NCBI GenBank assembly: GCA_019242465.1 | Contig: JAFAVL010000333.1 | Coordinates: forward strand, 1 to 8,859 | DNA from: Chroococcidiopsidaceae cyanobacterium CP_BM_RX_35 | GTDB lineage: Bacteria > Cyanobacteriota > Cyanobacteriia > Cyanobacteriales > Chroococcidiopsidaceae | Direction of reading: 5' to 3' | Length of the DNA: 8,859 nt | Shown here: piece by piece, positions 1-6,191 of the stretch | Layout: every line of letters begins with the position of its first letter | Numbering within the stretch: position 1 is the stretch's first letter | Program-made: the position numbers and the translations under genes | The notes under the pieces: generated by a model | Told to the model about the DNA's origin: nothing | What the model saw: the letters and a program-made list of their open reading frames with translations, nothing else | Database searches by the model: none

Positions 1-450
1 CTCTAGTGCTGCCAGAAAGCGGTCTTGCATGAACTCTGGCAGATCCTGTGCAGTTCGTAGCAAGTCGGCAACGGTACTCCAACCGATCGGTTGTGGCAGC
101 GATAGCTCCATAGCTAGCGCCACTGCTCCCAAGTCATAGATACTAGCTCGTAGAGTGCCAGCCAGAGAAACCCCGTCTAGGGCAAACTTGACTATGTCGA
201 GGTTGACCCGCACTGGCGGCTGGGCAATCTGAATGCTTTCTGATTGCCGCACTCGCACTGGTGGTATATGCCGATGCACTGTTGGCTTTGTCAGACAGAT
301 CTGCGCTTTGTCCAAATCGATCTCATCACCAATGTCGTAAAGCTGATACAGGGTTAGCGTACCCAACTGAATGTCGGGCAGATGGGCATTGACCAAACAG
401 TTGGTATCTGCCATCGCTACTAGGGAGTTCTGATCTAGATGTCCGGTCAT
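1..450 (-). CDS. hypothetical protein, N-terminal part (runs off the left edge)
   Basis: The minus strand is open from an ATG at 450 to position 1 with no stop, giving 150 residues. I do not recognise the family. The visible part looks soluble: no signal peptide or membrane helix, a repeated Pro-Pro-Val-Arg-Val element around residues 63-80, and a stretch reading SIYDLGAVALAMELSLP around residues 104-120. A second Met at residue 13 (MADTNCL) is an alternative start; I chose the first because AGGTTAGG lies about 8 bases before it. The gene starts 40 nt after the stop of the small membrane protein gene on the same strand, so the two may be co-transcribed. Coding is supported by the uninterrupted frame and a normal amino acid mix. 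No function is proposed. Confidence 0.72.
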   Translation of the reverse strand, partial: MTGHLDQNSLVAMADTNCLVNAHLPDIQLGTLTLYQLYDIGDEIDLDKAQICLTKPTVHRHIPPVRVRQSESIQIAQPPVRVNLDIVKFALDGVSLAGTLRASIYDLGAVALAMELSLPQPIGWSTVADLLRTAQDLPEFMQDRFLAALE

Positions 451-490
451 GCAAAAAACCTAACCTGTGAAACCTTGAGAGAACTGGCAA

Positions 491-688
491 TCAGGGCGAG
501 TCATTCTTGGTGTCGCTGCTACCGCCAATAATTGCTTGCACTACTGTCCAAAAGGTCCACAAGAATGCTGCTGCTAAGAGGTATAGCACCAAAAGACTAG
601 CAAGTGCAGAAAAGGGTGAAGTGAAAAACAGGAGCAACCCCGCAAACAACAGAACCGTCACCAATACCTTGTTCATGCCCGCCGCCAT
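491..688 (-). CDS. small two-helix membrane protein, unknown function
   Basis: A 65-residue protein with two hydrophobic stretches, about residues 7-23 (VLVTVLLFAGLLLFFTS) and 27-54 (rich in Leu, Ala, Trp and Phe), and a polar C-terminal tail GGSSDTKNDSP. This fits a small integral membrane protein with a helical hairpin. No family is recognised. The start could be Met1 (688) or Met5 (676, MNKVLV); neither has a strong ribosome binding site, so the start is uncertain. The gene lies 40 nt upstream of the partial hypothetical gene in the same direction. A longer open frame on the opposite strand (507-794) has a composition typical of an antisense shadow and is not called. Confidence 0.6.
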   Translation of the reverse strand: MAAGMNKVLVTVLLFAGLLLFFTSPFSALASLLVLYLLAAAFLWTFWTVVQAIIGGSSDTKNDSP

Positions 689-1108
689 TAACGCTTTCTA
701 CTCAGAGCCTAGCAAGGTGTGGACGAATATTACCCCATTCAAAAGACAGAAAGCGCGAAAGCACTATAGAGCGAGCTTGGTATTACTCCCTTAGAACTTA
801 TCCCAGCTGTAATAGGCAAATAGTTCAACCTGCCTCGCTTAACTGGATGTCTCAGTTAGCTACTACCCTAGTAAAACTTTCTCATAGTCTCCCTTCATAT
901 CAGCTGAGTTGCACATCAGACCAAGAGCAGTCCCCAGCTCGCATTGATTGTCAGTGCTGCAACCATGAAGGTGCCCCAGCTCTTTAAGAGACTTATGTCA
1001 ATCGGTAAAGATTTTCCTATTCCTTTAAGAAATATTGCAAAAGCTTGCTTCAGTTGTTAGCGTATGCACAAAGCCAAGCAAGCAACATTTGTACTCAAAG
1101 GAGGTTCT
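689..1108. other. 420-nt intergenic region between divergent genes
   Basis: No credible gene is seen on either strand. The region must hold promoters for the leftward membrane protein gene and the rightward small peptide/nblA pair. I looked for a GTAN8TAC NtcA box, since nblA is nitrogen-regulated in several cyanobacteria, and found no perfect match. The only clear structure is the inverted repeat at 1043-1083. No sigma-70 promoter could be placed with confidence. Confidence 0.6.
1043..1083 (+). promoter_or_regulatory. stem-loop in the probable 5' leader of the small peptide/nblA transcript
   Basis: GCTTGCTT (1043-1050) and AAGCAAGC (1076-1083) are perfect 8-bp inverted repeats. Inside the loop, TTGT (1054-1057) can pair with ACAA (1068-1071), giving a two-part stem. 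The structure ends 13 nt before the AAAGGAGG ribosome binding site at 1097-1104. It could be a leader RNA hairpin or a protein-binding dyad. The repeat is seen directly; the role is inferred. Confidence 0.35.
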
Positions 1109-1240
1109 ATGTTGACAGCCGCTATCGTACTTTTACTCGGTTGGCTCCTAGCTTCTACTATCGGCACCTGGGCATACTTTGCTGGGAAGTCTAATGATGA
1201 CCCAAATTTTCGGTTGCCTCGCTTTGTGTCAAAGCAATAG
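1109..1240 (+). CDS. 43-residue single-helix membrane peptide upstream of nblA
   Basis: ATG at 1109 to TAG at 1238-1240 encodes 43 residues. Residues 3-25 (TAAIVLLLGWLLASTIGTWA and following) form one likely transmembrane helix, followed by a charged tail with NDDPNFRLPRF. The best evidence that it is real is the near-perfect Shine-Dalgarno AAAGGAGG at 1097-1104, four bases before the ATG. It is too short for ordinary gene calling. nblA begins 46 nt downstream on the same strand, so co-transcription is plausible. I compared it from memory with the small photosystem, cytochrome b6f and NDH subunits and saw no match, so the function is unknown. A small thylakoid or plasma-membrane peptide is the simplest reading. 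Confidence 0.6.
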   Translation: MLTAAIVLLLGWLLASTIGTWAYFAGKSNDDPNFRLPRFVSKQ

Positions 1241-1286
1241 ACATCAAACAGAAAAGTTACGCTTCAATCATGCACAGGAGCCAGCG

Positions 1287-1466
1287 ATGAACCAGCCCAT
1301 CGAATTATCTTTAGAGCAAGAATTTGGTCTGCAAAGCTTCTCAGACCAAGTGCAGCAAATGTCCCGTGAGCAAGCCCAAGAGTTTTTGCTTAAGCTGTAT
1401 GAGCAGAAAATGATTCTGGATACGACGTATCAGCAACTTCTGAAGCACGAGTGGAAACTAGATTAA
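1287..1466 (+). CDS. nblA: phycobilisome degradation protein NblA
   Basis: NblA is a small adaptor that binds phycobiliproteins and recruits Clp protease, so that phycobilisomes are dismantled during nitrogen or other starvation. The 59-residue product has the family length and pattern: MNQPIELSLEQEF near the N-terminus, then MSREQAQEFLLKLYEQ around residues 25-40, and a C-terminal TYQQLLKHEW segment. The start at 1287 was chosen because AGGAG (1276-1280) lies six bases before the ATG and because NblA proteins begin at this methionine. The same frame is open upstream to an ATG at 1179, but that extension overlaps the 43-residue peptide gene and is unlike NblA. No perfect NtcA box was seen upstream. 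The gene marks the organism as a phycobilisome-bearing cyanobacterium. Confidence 0.95.
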   Translation: MNQPIELSLEQEFGLQSFSDQVQQMSREQAQEFLLKLYEQKMILDTTYQQLLKHEWKLD

Positions 1467-1489
1467 GATTTCCCTTCTTGTTGATTCAC

Positions 1490-1512
1490 TCCCACGCAAT
1501 AAGAGCGTGGGA
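1490..1512 (+). repeat. GC-rich hairpin, IS200/IS605-end-like; possible nblA terminator
   Basis: TCCCACGC (1490-1497) and GCGTGGGA (1505-1512) form a perfect 8-bp stem with the 7-base loop AATAAGA. The context, ATTCACTCCCACG before and GTGGGATTC at the far side, resembles the right-end hairpin that follows orfB in many cyanobacterial IS200/IS605 elements. No transposase gene is present, so this would be a solo end or a remnant. The hairpin begins 23 nt after the nblA stop and a T5 run follows at 1521-1525, 8 nt past the stem, so it may also work as a terminator. A second small dyad, CAGGC-ACA-GCCTG at 1535-1547, lies nearer the convergent ligase gene. The IS assignment is from memory of the motif. 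Confidence 0.4.
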
Positions 1513-1600
1513 TTCAGGACTTTTTCAGAGATTGCAGGCACAGCCTGTCTGACAGCCCCTAATTCGAAGGTGTTTAAGATTTTGGCAGAAAGATCTGGGG

Positions 1601-2962
1601 CTAGAAAAACTTCAGATATCGCTGAACTTCCCAGTCAGAAACATGATTATGATACTCCTGCCACTCCTGAGTTTTGTAGTCCATAAAGGACTGGTACATT
1701 AGAGTTCCCATCACAGCTTCACTTAAGGGGTCAGCAGCAAAGGCTTCCACCGCCTCACCTAATGTCCGAGGTAACGTCCAAATTCCTTTTTCTTTAAGTT
1801 CTGCTTGCGAATAGGTATACATATTTTCTGTGTGCGGTGCTCCCGGATCGAGTTCCTCCCGAATTCCTTCTAAGCCTGCTGCCAAAATCATGGCAGCTCC
1901 CAGATAAAGGTTGCTGGAGATGTCGGCGGCGCGGCATTCCACCCGTCCTCCGGATAAGGGAATACGCAGCATGTTGGTGCGGTTGTTGCTGCCGTAGCAG
2001 ATGTAGACTGGTGCCCAGGTAAAGCCAGACATACTACCCCTAGCTACTAATCGCTTGTAGCTATTAACGGTAGGAGCGATCACCGCACAGATCGCCGCAG
2101 CGTGTCTGAGAACTCCAGCAATGAATTGGTAACCTAGTTGGGATAGACCACAGCCTCGTGGATCGTCGGCACTGAAAAATAGATTTTCACCCGTCACCTG
2201 GTCAGCTAGCGACATGTTGTAGTGCGCCCCACTACCTGTGCGATTAGCAAACGGTTTGGGCATGAAGCTAGCAATGTAGCCATATTTTTGGGCAATTTCT
2301 TTCACCATCAGCCGGAAAAAGGTCAGCCGATCTGCCATCCTCAAAGCGTCGCAGTAGGCAAAGTCGGTTTCAAACTGCCCATTGGCATCTTCGTGGTCAA
2401 AGGAGTAGACATCCCAACCCAAGTTGTTCATAGCTTGGACGATTTCGTCTACCCAGGCGTAGTTGTCTAGCAGTCCTGGTAGGTCATAGCAAGGTTTAGC
2501 TAAGGTGTCACGCTCACTAATGGGAATAAACTTGCCATTTGCTGTTTCCTTAAGAACAAAAAACTCCGTCTCAATCCCAAGATTGAAGGTAAAGCCCATC
2601 TCCGCAGCTTGGTGCAGCGTCTGTTTAAGAATGCTACGACAGCACGCCTCAAAGGGTTTCCCTGACAGGTACAAATCGCTGGCGAACCAGGCAATTTCTG
2701 AATTCCATGGCAAAATCGTGACGCTAGCGGGGTCAGGCATAGCGGCAACTTCTTCATCGCTCACCTCCTGCGGAACGCCATCTAATGCTGCTCCAGTGAA
2801 CAGCTCTGACCCTTGCATCATCTGGTCAAAGTGCGAAAGCGGCACCACCTTAGCTTTACACATGCCATGGAGATCTACGAAGCTAGCTAGGGCATATTTC
2901 ACGCCCTGATCTTTAAGCGAGGTCTTTAGCTCTTGAAGTTCCGGTGTAAGTGATTCACCCAT
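1601..2962 (-). CDS. glnT: type III glutamine synthetase-like ligase (GlnT family), probable gamma-glutamylamide synthetase
   Basis: A 453-residue protein of the glutamine synthetase fold. These enzymes activate glutamate with ATP to gamma-glutamyl phosphate and transfer it to ammonia or an amine. Conserved residues by eye: Glu131/Glu133 (GIETEFF), His190-Glu191 and Glu198 (DHEDANGQFE), His247 (GSGAH), Arg304 (NSYKR), Arg328 and Arg333 (NNRTNMLRIP), Glu342 and Arg344 (VECR). The pattern fits type III GlnT, a group that includes gamma-glutamylmethylamide synthetase. The GlnA position Asp50 aligns with Thr56 (FTGAA), and Glu327 aligns with Trp316 (SGFTWAP), so ammonia is probably not the substrate. 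There is no adenylylation tyrosine motif. It is the last gene of the four-gene set, 27 nt after the permease stop, with AGGA eight bases before the ATG. The substrate is unknown. Confidence 0.88.
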   Translation of the reverse strand: MGESLTPELQELKTSLKDQGVKYALASFVDLHGMCKAKVVPLSHFDQMMQGSELFTGAALDGVPQEVSDEEVAAMPDPASVTILPWNSEIAWFASDLYLSGKPFEACCRSILKQTLHQAAEMGFTFNLGIETEFFVLKETANGKFIPISERDTLAKPCYDLPGLLDNYAWVDEIVQAMNNLGWDVYSFDHEDANGQFETDFAYCDALRMADRLTFFRLMVKEIAQKYGYIASFMPKPFANRTGSGAHYNMSLADQVTGENLFFSADDPRGCGLSQLGYQFIAGVLRHAAAICAVIAPTVNSYKRLVARGSMSGFTWAPVYICYGSNNRTNMLRIPLSGGRVECRAADISSNLYLGAAMILAAGLEGIREELDPGAPHTENMYTYSQAELKEKGIWTLPRTLGEAVEAFAADPLSEAVMGTLMYQSFMDYKTQEWQEYHNHVSDWEVQRYLKFF

Positions 2963-2989
2963 GACATATGTCCTGCAACAATTTTCTGT

Positions 2990-4504
2990 TTAAGCTCCAC
3001 GACGCTCAATTTGCAAATGCTGCTGAGCTTCCACAGGCCACACGCCTTTGTCAACCACGTAATGCCGATACCAGAAGATGGGGAGAACCAAGGCAATAAA
3101 GCCCAAACCGTACCACAAAGCATTTGGTGCAAATACATTAGCACCAAAGATGATGAAAGAGATGTTGAGCAGAGAAAGGATGGGACCAACAATGTAAATC
3201 ATCCAGTTCGGGGCACGGTAGGGACGGTTTACACTAGGACGGTCTAGCCGATGCATCCAGGCAGCGTTCATATCCATGCTGATACAGAGTACGTAGGCAA
3301 CACTGGAGGCAGCTAGGACAAAAATTGGGCTTCCCAAGGTCAGCAGGAAGATATTGAAGATGAGGTCGCACCACATAGCTGTGGTAGGGACACCGTGACT
3401 GTTCAACTGGCTTAAGAACTTAGGCAGGATGCCATCCATTGCAGCCTGATACAGCGTCCTAGAGCCTCCAGCCATCGCCGTGCTGACTGACAAAATCAAC
3501 GCAAAAATTAGCATTAAGCTTAGCAAGTTACCAGAGCCAGTGCCGAAGGTGATTTGGGCTAACTTGACAACAGCAGCTTGAGGATCACCTCCAGCAAAAG
3601 TGGGATCAGTTAGAGTTTTAATTCCCAGCACGCCCAAGAACGTGAACGGCAGCAGCGAGAAGCAGAAAAAGCCAAGTACACCAGAAGAGATAATCGCCCG
3701 CAGGTTGTCCTTAGAAGGATCTTTAAACTCACTGGTGTAACAAACGGCTGTCTCAGCGGCGTAGGTTGACCAAGCAGCAATAAACATCGAACCCATAACC
3801 AGTGTGAAGGCTTGTTCACTGAACCAACTGGTCGTGCCCAGCGGGATCAGCGGCACAAAGTTGGCTGGATTTACTTTCCCCGTAATTAGGGGGACAACGC
3901 CAAGCAAAATAATCGGAATCAGGGACAGTAGCGCCAGGAAAAATTGGGTTCTTGCCGCTCGCAAGATACCTGTGTGCTGGATGTAAAAGCTCAGTAGCAA
4001 GATCCCAATACCGATTAGGATTGAGCCACTGAACGTGAGCTTAATTCCTGGTAGAACCGCAGACAGATCGAGCAGTGTGACTGAGAATTTGCCAAACGCT
4101 GTATTGGCAAAGAACGCTGTGACAACGTAGCTACCAGCCAGAGCTGCTCCAATCGCCAACACGGGAGACCAAGCAAACCAATAGCTCCAGATATTAATGG
4201 GGGCGAAAATTTTGCCATAGCGAATCCAGGCAACGGCACCATAAACGGAGGCTCCCCCTGACTTATTGGGAAACATCCCAGCAATCTCGGCGTAGATAAA
4301 CAGCTGAACGAACCCGATTGCTGATGAAGCTAGCCAAATAATCCAAGAAGGCGTACCAATAGTTGCGGCGATCGAGCCAATCGAAAATAGGCCTAAAGTA
4401 GATGCACCACTGGCAATCCAGAAGGCGTCCTTCCAAGTCATTAGTCGTTTCATGCCAGCGGTCTGATTTGCAACCTCTGGAGTCAGTACTTCATCCCTCG
4501 TCAT
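2990..4504 (-). CDS. APC-superfamily amino acid/amine permease
   Basis: A polytopic inner-membrane transporter of 504 residues, with about 12 hydrophobic segments from residue 27 to 480. Family marks include the Gly/Ser-rich first helix (IASGASTLGLF, 30-40), SGGASVYG (82-89), the ETAVCYTSEFKDPSK loop (251-264), the AGGSRTLYQAAMDGILP block (345-361) and NRPYRAP (426-432). The substrate cannot be read from the sequence; lying between two gamma-glutamyl ligase genes suggests an amino acid or amine, as PuuP does for putrescine beside PuuA. The start was moved to 4504 because AAGGAG lies nine bases before this ATG; an in-frame ATG at 4537 would add 11 polar residues (MRGKHIKEKWT) and lacks such a site. 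The gene follows the 499-residue ligase after 110 nt and precedes glnT by 27 nt. Confidence 0.9.
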   Translation of the reverse strand: MTRDEVLTPEVANQTAGMKRLMTWKDAFWIASGASTLGLFSIGSIAATIGTPSWIIWLASSAIGFVQLFIYAEIAGMFPNKSGGASVYGAVAWIRYGKIFAPINIWSYWFAWSPVLAIGAALAGSYVVTAFFANTAFGKFSVTLLDLSAVLPGIKLTFSGSILIGIGILLLSFYIQHTGILRAARTQFFLALLSLIPIILLGVVPLITGKVNPANFVPLIPLGTTSWFSEQAFTLVMGSMFIAAWSTYAAETAVCYTSEFKDPSKDNLRAIISSGVLGFFCFSLLPFTFLGVLGIKTLTDPTFAGGDPQAAVVKLAQITFGTGSGNLLSLMLIFALILSVSTAMAGGSRTLYQAAMDGILPKFLSQLNSHGVPTTAMWCDLIFNIFLLTLGSPIFVLAASSVAYVLCISMDMNAAWMHRLDRPSVNRPYRAPNWMIYIVGPILSLLNISFIIFGANVFAPNALWYGLGFIALVLPIFWYRHYVVDKGVWPVEAQQHLQIERRGA

Positions 4505-4561
4505 AGTCCACTTCTCCTTAATGTGCTTACCACGCATCTAACCTGCGCTATTGAGATATCG

Positions 4562-4573
4562 TTGTTATTACAA
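4562..4573. promoter_or_regulatory. TTGTTATTACAA motif, candidate operator upstream of the permease
   Basis: TTGT-TATT-ACAA lies in the 110-nt gap before the permease gene. The wider sequence TTGTTATTACAAGTT matches the dyad at 7000-7017 (TTGTTATTATAACAAGTT) apart from a three-base indel, and resembles the site at 6156-6168. The repetition is seen directly; the binding protein is unknown. Confidence 0.4.
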
Positions 4574-4586
4574 GTTCAAACCACTT

Positions 4587-4603
4587 AAAGAGGTACACTC
4601 TTT
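4587..4603 (-). other. small intercistronic hairpin after the 499-residue ligase gene
   Basis: AAAGAG (4587-4592) and CTCTTT (4598-4603) form a 6-bp stem with a 5-base loop, 11 nt past the stop of the 499-residue ligase gene at 4615. In the minus-strand transcript it follows a G-rich run (GGGGG) and is not followed by a U tract, so it is a weak terminator at best. It may attenuate or stabilise the transcript between the ligase and the permease. Confidence 0.25.
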
Positions 4604-4614
4604 CCCCCTGCCTC

Positions 4615-6114
4615 TTATGGCAAACAGTCCAGATATGTCTCCAAATCCCAACTGCTAGTAGTAGACAGAAACCGTTCCCACTCGTCACGCTTGTACCAGG
4701 TGTAGAGCATGTACATCTCACCAGGCAGAGCCGACTTGATCGCCTCATTTACTGCTAGGCGCTCTAGTGCTTCACCTAGAGACATGGGCAGTTTCTTGAC
4801 TTGTTTCCCGGCTGCCATTGCCTCGTAAAGGTTGCGGCTTTCGGGTTCGCCAGGATCGAGGTGGCGCTTGATACCATCGTCAAAGGCTTTAAGTATTGCT
4901 GTTGCCATCAGGTAGGGGTTGACCATGGAATCGACGGCGCGGTACTCAAATCGACCAGGGGCAGAGACGCGCAGACCGCAAGTGCGGTTTTGATATCCCC
5001 AAGCGGCGTAAATGGGTGCCCACAAACCTGTATCCCACAAGCGACGATAGGAGTTGACAGTTGAGCAACCAATTGCCGTCAGTGCTTCTAAATGCTCAAT
5101 GACACCACCAATACACTGCAAGCCAATCGGACCAGGTTTAGGCTTGGATTCGGGTGATGGTAGAAAGGTATTCTCGCCACCATTGAGATAGGTAAAGCAG
5201 CCCTCTAGCCCCGGTAGCTGCTTCAAGCTCAGAGTATTTACCTTCTCTTCACCCGCATACCAGAGGGAGAGGTTGTGATGACATCCAGAAGCAGAAACAC
5301 CCATGAAAGGCTTGGACATGAAGCAGGCAATTAGATTAAACTCGCGAGCCACTTGAGCGCAGATTTGACGATAGGTTGTGAGGCGATCGCATGTCCGCAA
5401 AGCATCATCAAACATGAAGTTCAGCTCCAATTGACCTGGAGCGTCTTCATGATCTCCTTGAATCATGTCCAGCCCCATAGCCCGTGCATACTCGATCACC
5501 CTTAAGAACACCGGACGCAGCTCTTCAAATTGGTCAATTTGGTAACAGTTAGGCTTCGTCACCCCTCCATCAGGCTTACCATCTAGTCCCTTTTTGAGCC
5601 ACATCATCTCTGGTTCGCAACCGTGACGCAGATGCAGCCCATTGTGTTCTTGCTGAAACTGCGTGTGGATGCGCTTGAGATTACCTCGGCAATCTGATGT
5701 TAAATAGGCTCCTGGATCGACAGTCTCTTCTCGATTGCGGAAACAAGTACAAAAAACGCGGGCAACTCGCTTGTCCCAAGGCAGTTGGCAGAAGGTTTCC
5801 GGATCGGGAATCGCAACGAGTTCCGAAGCTTCTGGTCCGTAGCCGATGTAGTTGCGGTAGCGGTCAAGGAAGAGGTTGGCTGTTGCCCCATAAACCAACT
5901 GAATGCCGCGCTCAGCTATTGTTTCCCAATGATCTGCAGGTACACCTTTACCAACGATCCGTCCTGTGACTGAGATGAACTGATAGTAGATGTACTGGAT
6001 ACCCAGTTCATTGATTTTCGTTCGCACCTGCCTCACCAGCTCACCACGACTCTCTGCTGCTACGTAAGCTTCTAAATCGGTCAGTGCTTCGACTTTCGTT
6101 AAGACTCCAGTCAC
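4615..6114 (-). CDS. glutamine synthetase-family gamma-glutamyl ligase, non-canonical (499 aa)
   Basis: A second glutamine synthetase fold, only distantly like the GlnT-type protein nearby. Catalytic motifs are intact: Glu167/Glu169 (GCEPEMM), His222-Glu223 and Glu230 (GDHEDAPGQLE), His279 (SGCH), Arg358 (NSYRR), Arg377 and Arg382 (QNRTCGLRV), Glu390 and Arg392 (FEYR). The GlnA residues for ammonium are replaced: Asp50 aligns with Tyr75 (VYGATAN) and Glu327 with Trp365 (TGLWAP). It has about 30 extra N-terminal residues and a roughly 20-residue insertion near 300-325 compared with the GlnT-type protein. I expect ATP-dependent gamma-glutamylation of an amine or amino acid. The start is GTG, supported by GGAGG (6122-6126) seven bases upstream. 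A perfect NtcA box lies 58 nt before the start, so this gene may have its own nitrogen-controlled promoter. Subfamily and substrate are unknown. Confidence 0.88.
   Translation of the reverse strand: MTGVLTKVEALTDLEAYVAAESRGELVRQVRTKINELGIQYIYYQFISVTGRIVGKGVPADHWETIAERGIQLVYGATANLFLDRYRNYIGYGPEASELVAIPDPETFCQLPWDKRVARVFCTCFRNREETVDPGAYLTSDCRGNLKRIHTQFQQEHNGLHLRHGCEPEMMWLKKGLDGKPDGGVTKPNCYQIDQFEELRPVFLRVIEYARAMGLDMIQGDHEDAPGQLELNFMFDDALRTCDRLTTYRQICAQVAREFNLIACFMSKPFMGVSASGCHHNLSLWYAGEEKVNTLSLKQLPGLEGCFTYLNGGENTFLPSPESKPKPGPIGLQCIGGVIEHLEALTAIGCSTVNSYRRLWDTGLWAPIYAAWGYQNRTCGLRVSAPGRFEYRAVDSMVNPYLMATAILKAFDDGIKRHLDPGEPESRNLYEAMAAGKQVKKLPMSLGEALERLAVNEAIKSALPGEMYMLYTWYKRDEWERFLSTTSSWDLETYLDCLP
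5383..5390. repeat. HIP1 octamer GCGATCGC
   Basis: GCGATCGC is the highly iterated palindrome of many cyanobacterial genomes. This is the only full copy I noticed, inside the 499-residue ligase gene. It supports the cyanobacterial assignment and implies no local function. Confidence 0.7.
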
Positions 6115-6144
6115 TGCCAGTCCTCCAGATATGCTCTGCTTGCT

Positions 6145-6150
6145 AGTAAA
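6145..6150 (-). promoter_or_regulatory. -10 candidate (TTTACT) for the 499-residue ligase
   Basis: TTTACT on the minus strand matches TATAAT at 4 of 6 positions and lies 22 nt after the NtcA box at 6173-6186, the spacing known for class II NtcA-activated promoters. It does not satisfy TAN3T exactly (second base T). The predicted transcript would start near 6138, about 24 nt before the GTG and ahead of its Shine-Dalgarno. Confidence 0.4.
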
Positions 6151-6155
6151 CAGAT

Positions 6156-6168
6156 CTTGTTATGACAA
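6156..6168. promoter_or_regulatory. CTTGTTATGACAA motif, candidate operator upstream of the 499-residue ligase
   Basis: TTGT-TATG-ACAA lies between the NtcA box (6173-6186) and the -10 candidate (6145-6150). A bound protein there would overlap the polymerase site. It shares TTGTTAT and ACAA with the motifs at 4562-4573 and 6999-7015. Confidence 0.4.
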
Positions 6169-6172
6169 CTCT

Positions 6173-6186
6173 GTATCGGCAGATAC
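6173..6186. promoter_or_regulatory. perfect NtcA box (GTAN8TAC) upstream of the 499-residue ligase
   Basis: GTATCGGCAGATAC matches the NtcA consensus GTA-N8-TAC exactly, and the dyad extends one pair further (TGTATC-GGCA-GATACA, 6172-6187). NtcA is the cyanobacterial CRP-family activator of nitrogen genes and senses 2-oxoglutarate. On the minus strand the box is followed by a 22-nt spacer and a -10 candidate, the arrangement of an NtcA-activated promoter. The same dyad could instead act as a hairpin just after the stop of the binding-protein gene at 6192. Confidence 0.55.
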
Positions 6187-6191
6187 ACTAG

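Noticed and set aside
507..794. 95-residue plus-strand frame opposite the small membrane protein
   Set aside because: It is rich in Lys, Asn and Arg without domain pattern, as expected for the antisense of a hydrophobic gene.
1179..1286. N-terminal extension of the nblA frame from an ATG at 1179
   Set aside because: It overlaps the 43-residue peptide gene, has no ribosome binding site and is unlike NblA; the ATG at 1287 has AGGAG six bases upstream and gives the family length.
2963..2972. Perfect 10-bp palindrome GACATATGTC between the permease and glnT
   Set aside because: It is short and overlaps the ribosome binding region next to the start codon; no second copy was noticed and nothing links it to a known regulator.
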